From: Caulobacteraceae bacterium
GTDB taxonomy: Bacteria > Pseudomonadota > Alphaproteobacteria > Caulobacterales > Caulobacteraceae
NCBI GenBank assembly: GCA_003136615.1
Contig: PLFA01000099.1
Location: 1-17,102 of the forward strand
DNA length: 17,102 nucleotides
Direction of reading: 5' to 3'
The notes beneath the pieces were generated by a model. It was given only the letters and a program-made list of their open reading frames with translations, was not told the origin of the DNA and searched no databases. A program made the position numbers and the translations under genes. This document shows, piece after piece, positions 15,518 to 17,102 of this stretch (its first letter is position 1; the number at the start of each line of letters is the position of its first letter).

Positions 15518-15537
15518 GCGCGCGCTTTCCCGCGCGC
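15518..15537. other. GC-only hairpin between ubiD and rbfA
   Basis: GCGCGCG (15518-15524) and CGCGCGC (15531-15537) can form a perfect 7-bp stem around a six-base loop, 26 bases after the ubiD stop. No T run follows on either strand, so it is not a canonical intrinsic terminator. It may attenuate transcription or stabilise a 3' end, or be a by-product of high GC content. Confidence 0.3.
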
Positions 15538-15577
15538 CGCGTCCCATCCGCGGGCCGGGGTCAATGAGCTAGAACCC

Positions 15578-16021
15578 ATGCCGCCCCCTCCGCCCCGTCA
15601 CCGCGCGCCGCCCGGCCCGACCCAGCGTCAGCTTCGCGCGGGCGAACTCGTGCGCCATGCCCTGGTGGAGATCCTGAGGGTCGAGAGCTTCACCGACCCC
15701 GCGCTGCAGGGCCACCCTGTGACGCTCACGCAGGTGAGGGTCAGCCCCGATTTGAAGCACGCTCTCTGCTACGTGGAGCCCTTGAGGGGCGAAGCCGCCG
15801 GGGAGGTGATCGGGGCGCTGAACCGGGCGGCAAAATTTCTGCGCGGACGCCTCGGCCATGAGATCGAAATGAAGTTCACACCTGCCCTAAAGTTCGTGCG
15901 CGACGAAAGCTTCGACGCCGCAGAACATATCTCCCGCCTGCTCGCGGACCCGCGCGTGCGGCGGGACGTGGACAATCCTGACGAGTCATCTGATGCGTCC
16001 TCTGGCGAAGAGCCGTTCTGA
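15578..16021 (+). CDS. rbfA: 30S ribosome-binding factor A
   Basis: RbfA binds immature 30S subunits and helps late 16S rRNA maturation. The 147-residue protein has a Pro/Arg-rich N-terminus (MPPPPPRHRAPPG), then the single KH-like domain: RQLRAGELVRHALVEIL, the VTLTQVRVSPDLKHALCYVEPL strand region, ALNRAAKFLRGRLGHEIEMKFTPALKFVRDES, and the C-terminal helix DAAEHISRLL. An acidic, Ser-rich tail follows (DNPDESSDASSGEEPF). The ATG has a weak ribosome site. Its stop overlaps the truB start by one base (TGATG), indicating translational coupling. The rbfA-truB-rpsO order is widely conserved in bacteria; nusA and infB, which usually precede rbfA, are replaced here by ubiD. Confidence 0.95.
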   Translation: MPPPPPRHRAPPGPTQRQLRAGELVRHALVEILRVESFTDPALQGHPVTLTQVRVSPDLKHALCYVEPLRGEAAGEVIGALNRAAKFLRGRLGHEIEMKFTPALKFVRDESFDAAEHISRLLADPRVRRDVDNPDESSDASSGEEPF

Positions 16022-16947
16022 TGGCCCGCCGCCGCAAGGGCGAGGCCGTTTCGGGTTGGATCTGTCTCGACAAGCCGGAAAATCTCGGATCGACCCAGGC
16101 GGTCTCCAGGGTGCGGCGGGCGTTCGGCGCCCAAAAGGCGGGGCACGCCGGGACGCTCGACCCCTTAGCCGACGGCATTCTCCCCATCGCCTTGGGGGAG
16201 GCCACCAAGACCGTGCCTTTCATGATGGAGGCGGAAAAGTCCTACCGCTTCACCATTGCCTGGGGTGAAACCACGACCACCCTCGATCGCGAAGGCCCGG
16301 TGACCGCTTCCTCGGCCGTGCGCCCGGAGCCCGCCGCCGTGGCCGCCGCCCTGACACGCTTTGTGGGCGAGATCGACCAGATTCCGCCGGACTATTCAGC
16401 CATCAAGGTGGGCGGTCAGCGGGCCTATGATCTGGCGCGCGAGGGCGTGGTTATGGATCTGGCGCCCCGCCGGGTGGTGATCCATCGCGCCGTGGTCACA
16501 GCCGTTCCAGACCTCGATCACGTCGAGGTGGAGATCCATTGCGGCAAGGGCACCTATGTCCGCTCCCTGGTGCGCGACCTCGCCGCCGCCCTGGGCGCGG
16601 AGGCTCACGTTGCGCGCCTTCGCAGGCTTAGCGTAGGGCCCTTCACCGAGGCCCGCGCGATGGGACTGGAAAATCTTGAAGCCCTGTGTCATAGGGGCGA
16701 GGCGCTGGAGGTGTTGCTTCCGGTCGAGACCGCGCTGGACGACATCCCGGCGTTGGCCGTGACCGACGAAGACGCCTTCAGATTAACGCAGGGCCGATCG
16801 GTCGTTCTGCTCCCCCGGCAGGTGGAAACACTGGCGGCGAGGCTCACAGCCTCCCGAACCGTTTCCGCACTTTCCAGGGACAGGCTGGTCGCACTCTGCG
16901 AGATGCGCGCGGGCCGACTCAATCCCACGCGTGTCTTTCACCTTTAG
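16021..16947 (+). CDS. truB: tRNA pseudouridine(55) synthase TruB
   Basis: TruB converts U55 in the T-loop of tRNAs to pseudouridine. The 308-residue length is typical. GWICLDKPENLGST begins the catalytic fold, and the active-site motif GHAGTLDPLADGILPIALGEATK (41-63) contains the catalytic Asp47. YRFTIAWGETTTTLDREG, QIPPDYSAIKVGGQRAYDLAREG and VEIHCGKGTYVRSLVRDLAAALG are the other family blocks. The C-terminal part (about residue 240 on) is the PUA-like RNA-binding region. It starts inside the rbfA stop and is followed 18 bases later by rpsO, so the three genes form an operon. Confidence 0.97.
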   Translation: MARRRKGEAVSGWICLDKPENLGSTQAVSRVRRAFGAQKAGHAGTLDPLADGILPIALGEATKTVPFMMEAEKSYRFTIAWGETTTTLDREGPVTASSAVRPEPAAVAAALTRFVGEIDQIPPDYSAIKVGGQRAYDLAREGVVMDLAPRRVVIHRAVVTAVPDLDHVEVEIHCGKGTYVRSLVRDLAAALGAEAHVARLRRLSVGPFTEARAMGLENLEALCHRGEALEVLLPVETALDDIPALAVTDEDAFRLTQGRSVVLLPRQVETLAARLTASRTVSALSRDRLVALCEMRAGRLNPTRVFHL

Positions 16948-16953
16948 CTGAGT

Positions 16954-16960
16954 GGAAGGA
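16954..16960 (+). promoter_or_regulatory. Ribosome binding site of rpsO
   Basis: GGAAGGA ends five bases before the ATG of rpsO, a good Shine-Dalgarno that fits high expression of a ribosomal protein. It lies in the 18-base gap after truB. In many bacteria S15 represses its own translation through this leader; the visible gap is too short to judge whether a pseudoknot forms. Confidence 0.7.
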
Positions 16961-16965
16961 TACCG

Positions 16966-17102
16966 ATGTCGATCACGGCCCTACGCAAGAGCGAGTTGAT
17001 CCAGACCCATGCCCGTTCGGAGGGCGACACCGGCTCCGCCGAGGTCCAGGTCGCGATCCTGTCTGAACGGATCGCCAATCTCACCGAACACTTCAAGACC
17101 CA
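16966..17102 (+). CDS. rpsO: 30S ribosomal protein S15, N-terminal part, cut by the window end
   Basis: The frame starts with ATG and runs off the window after 45 codons, about half of a typical 89-residue S15. The visible residues MSITALRKSEL, then EGDTGSAEVQVAILSERI and NLTEHFKT, are the conserved beginning of S15, a primary 16S rRNA binding protein of the 30S platform. The residue after DTGS is Ala, where Pro is the common choice (TGSPEVQVA), a small variation. It is the third gene of the rbfA-truB-rpsO operon; pnp often follows but is outside the window. Confidence 0.95.
   Translation, partial: MSITALRKSELIQTHARSEGDTGSAEVQVAILSERIANLTEHFKT

Noticed and set aside
15518..15537. Intrinsic terminator after ubiD
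   Set aside because: The GC stem is perfect but no T run follows, so it is kept only as a low-confidence hairpin.

Overview
The window is a high-GC, densely packed bacterial chromosome segment, most likely from an alphaproteobacterium; I cannot fix the order. The evidence is the protein families (UbiD, Fhs, TruB and S15 of proteobacterial type, a BLUF photoreceptor whose layout resembles AppA), frequent GTG and TTG starts, and short gaps between genes. I see no rRNA, tRNA, CRISPR array, insertion sequence or prophage gene, and nothing is clearly broken. Two genes are cut by the window edges: a medium-chain dehydrogenase at the left and rpsO at the right.

Layout. (1) Bases 1-1698, plus strand: the tail of an MDR-type dehydrogenase, an SDR oxidoreductase and a DUF1993 protein, probably co-transcribed. 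(2) Bases 1721-4210, minus strand: fhs (formate-tetrahydrofolate ligase, TTG start behind a strong Shine-Dalgarno) followed 42 bases later by an AIM24-family protein. (3) A sulfatase/phosphonate-hydrolase-like enzyme on the plus strand converges on an M48 (Ste24-like) membrane protease. (4) The protease gene diverges from a type II NADH dehydrogenase, which is followed by a membrane-anchored alpha/beta hydrolase. (5) A minus-strand pair encodes a COG0701-type permease and a PsiE-family membrane protein. The stop codons of psiE and the hydrolase sit back to back in one TGATCA. (6) A PLP-dependent cystathionine gamma-synthase-family enzyme on the plus strand converges on a minus-strand BLUF photoreceptor with a B12-binding/SCHIC-like C-terminal half. 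(7) After an unusually AT-rich gap with two strong inverted repeats come ubiD, then rbfA, truB and rpsO.

How the genes fit together. Most of the window is housekeeping or metabolic: one-carbon metabolism (fhs), respiration and quinones (ndh, ubiD), sulfur amino acids, and ribosome and tRNA maturation (rbfA-truB-rpsO). The accessory interest lies at 12.6-14.0 kb, where a blue-light and possibly tetrapyrrole-sensing regulator is divergent from a ubiquinone gene across a gap with operator-like palindromes. I found no clear evidence of a wholly new multi-gene system. The BLUF/SCHIC-like protein with its control region is the best lead.
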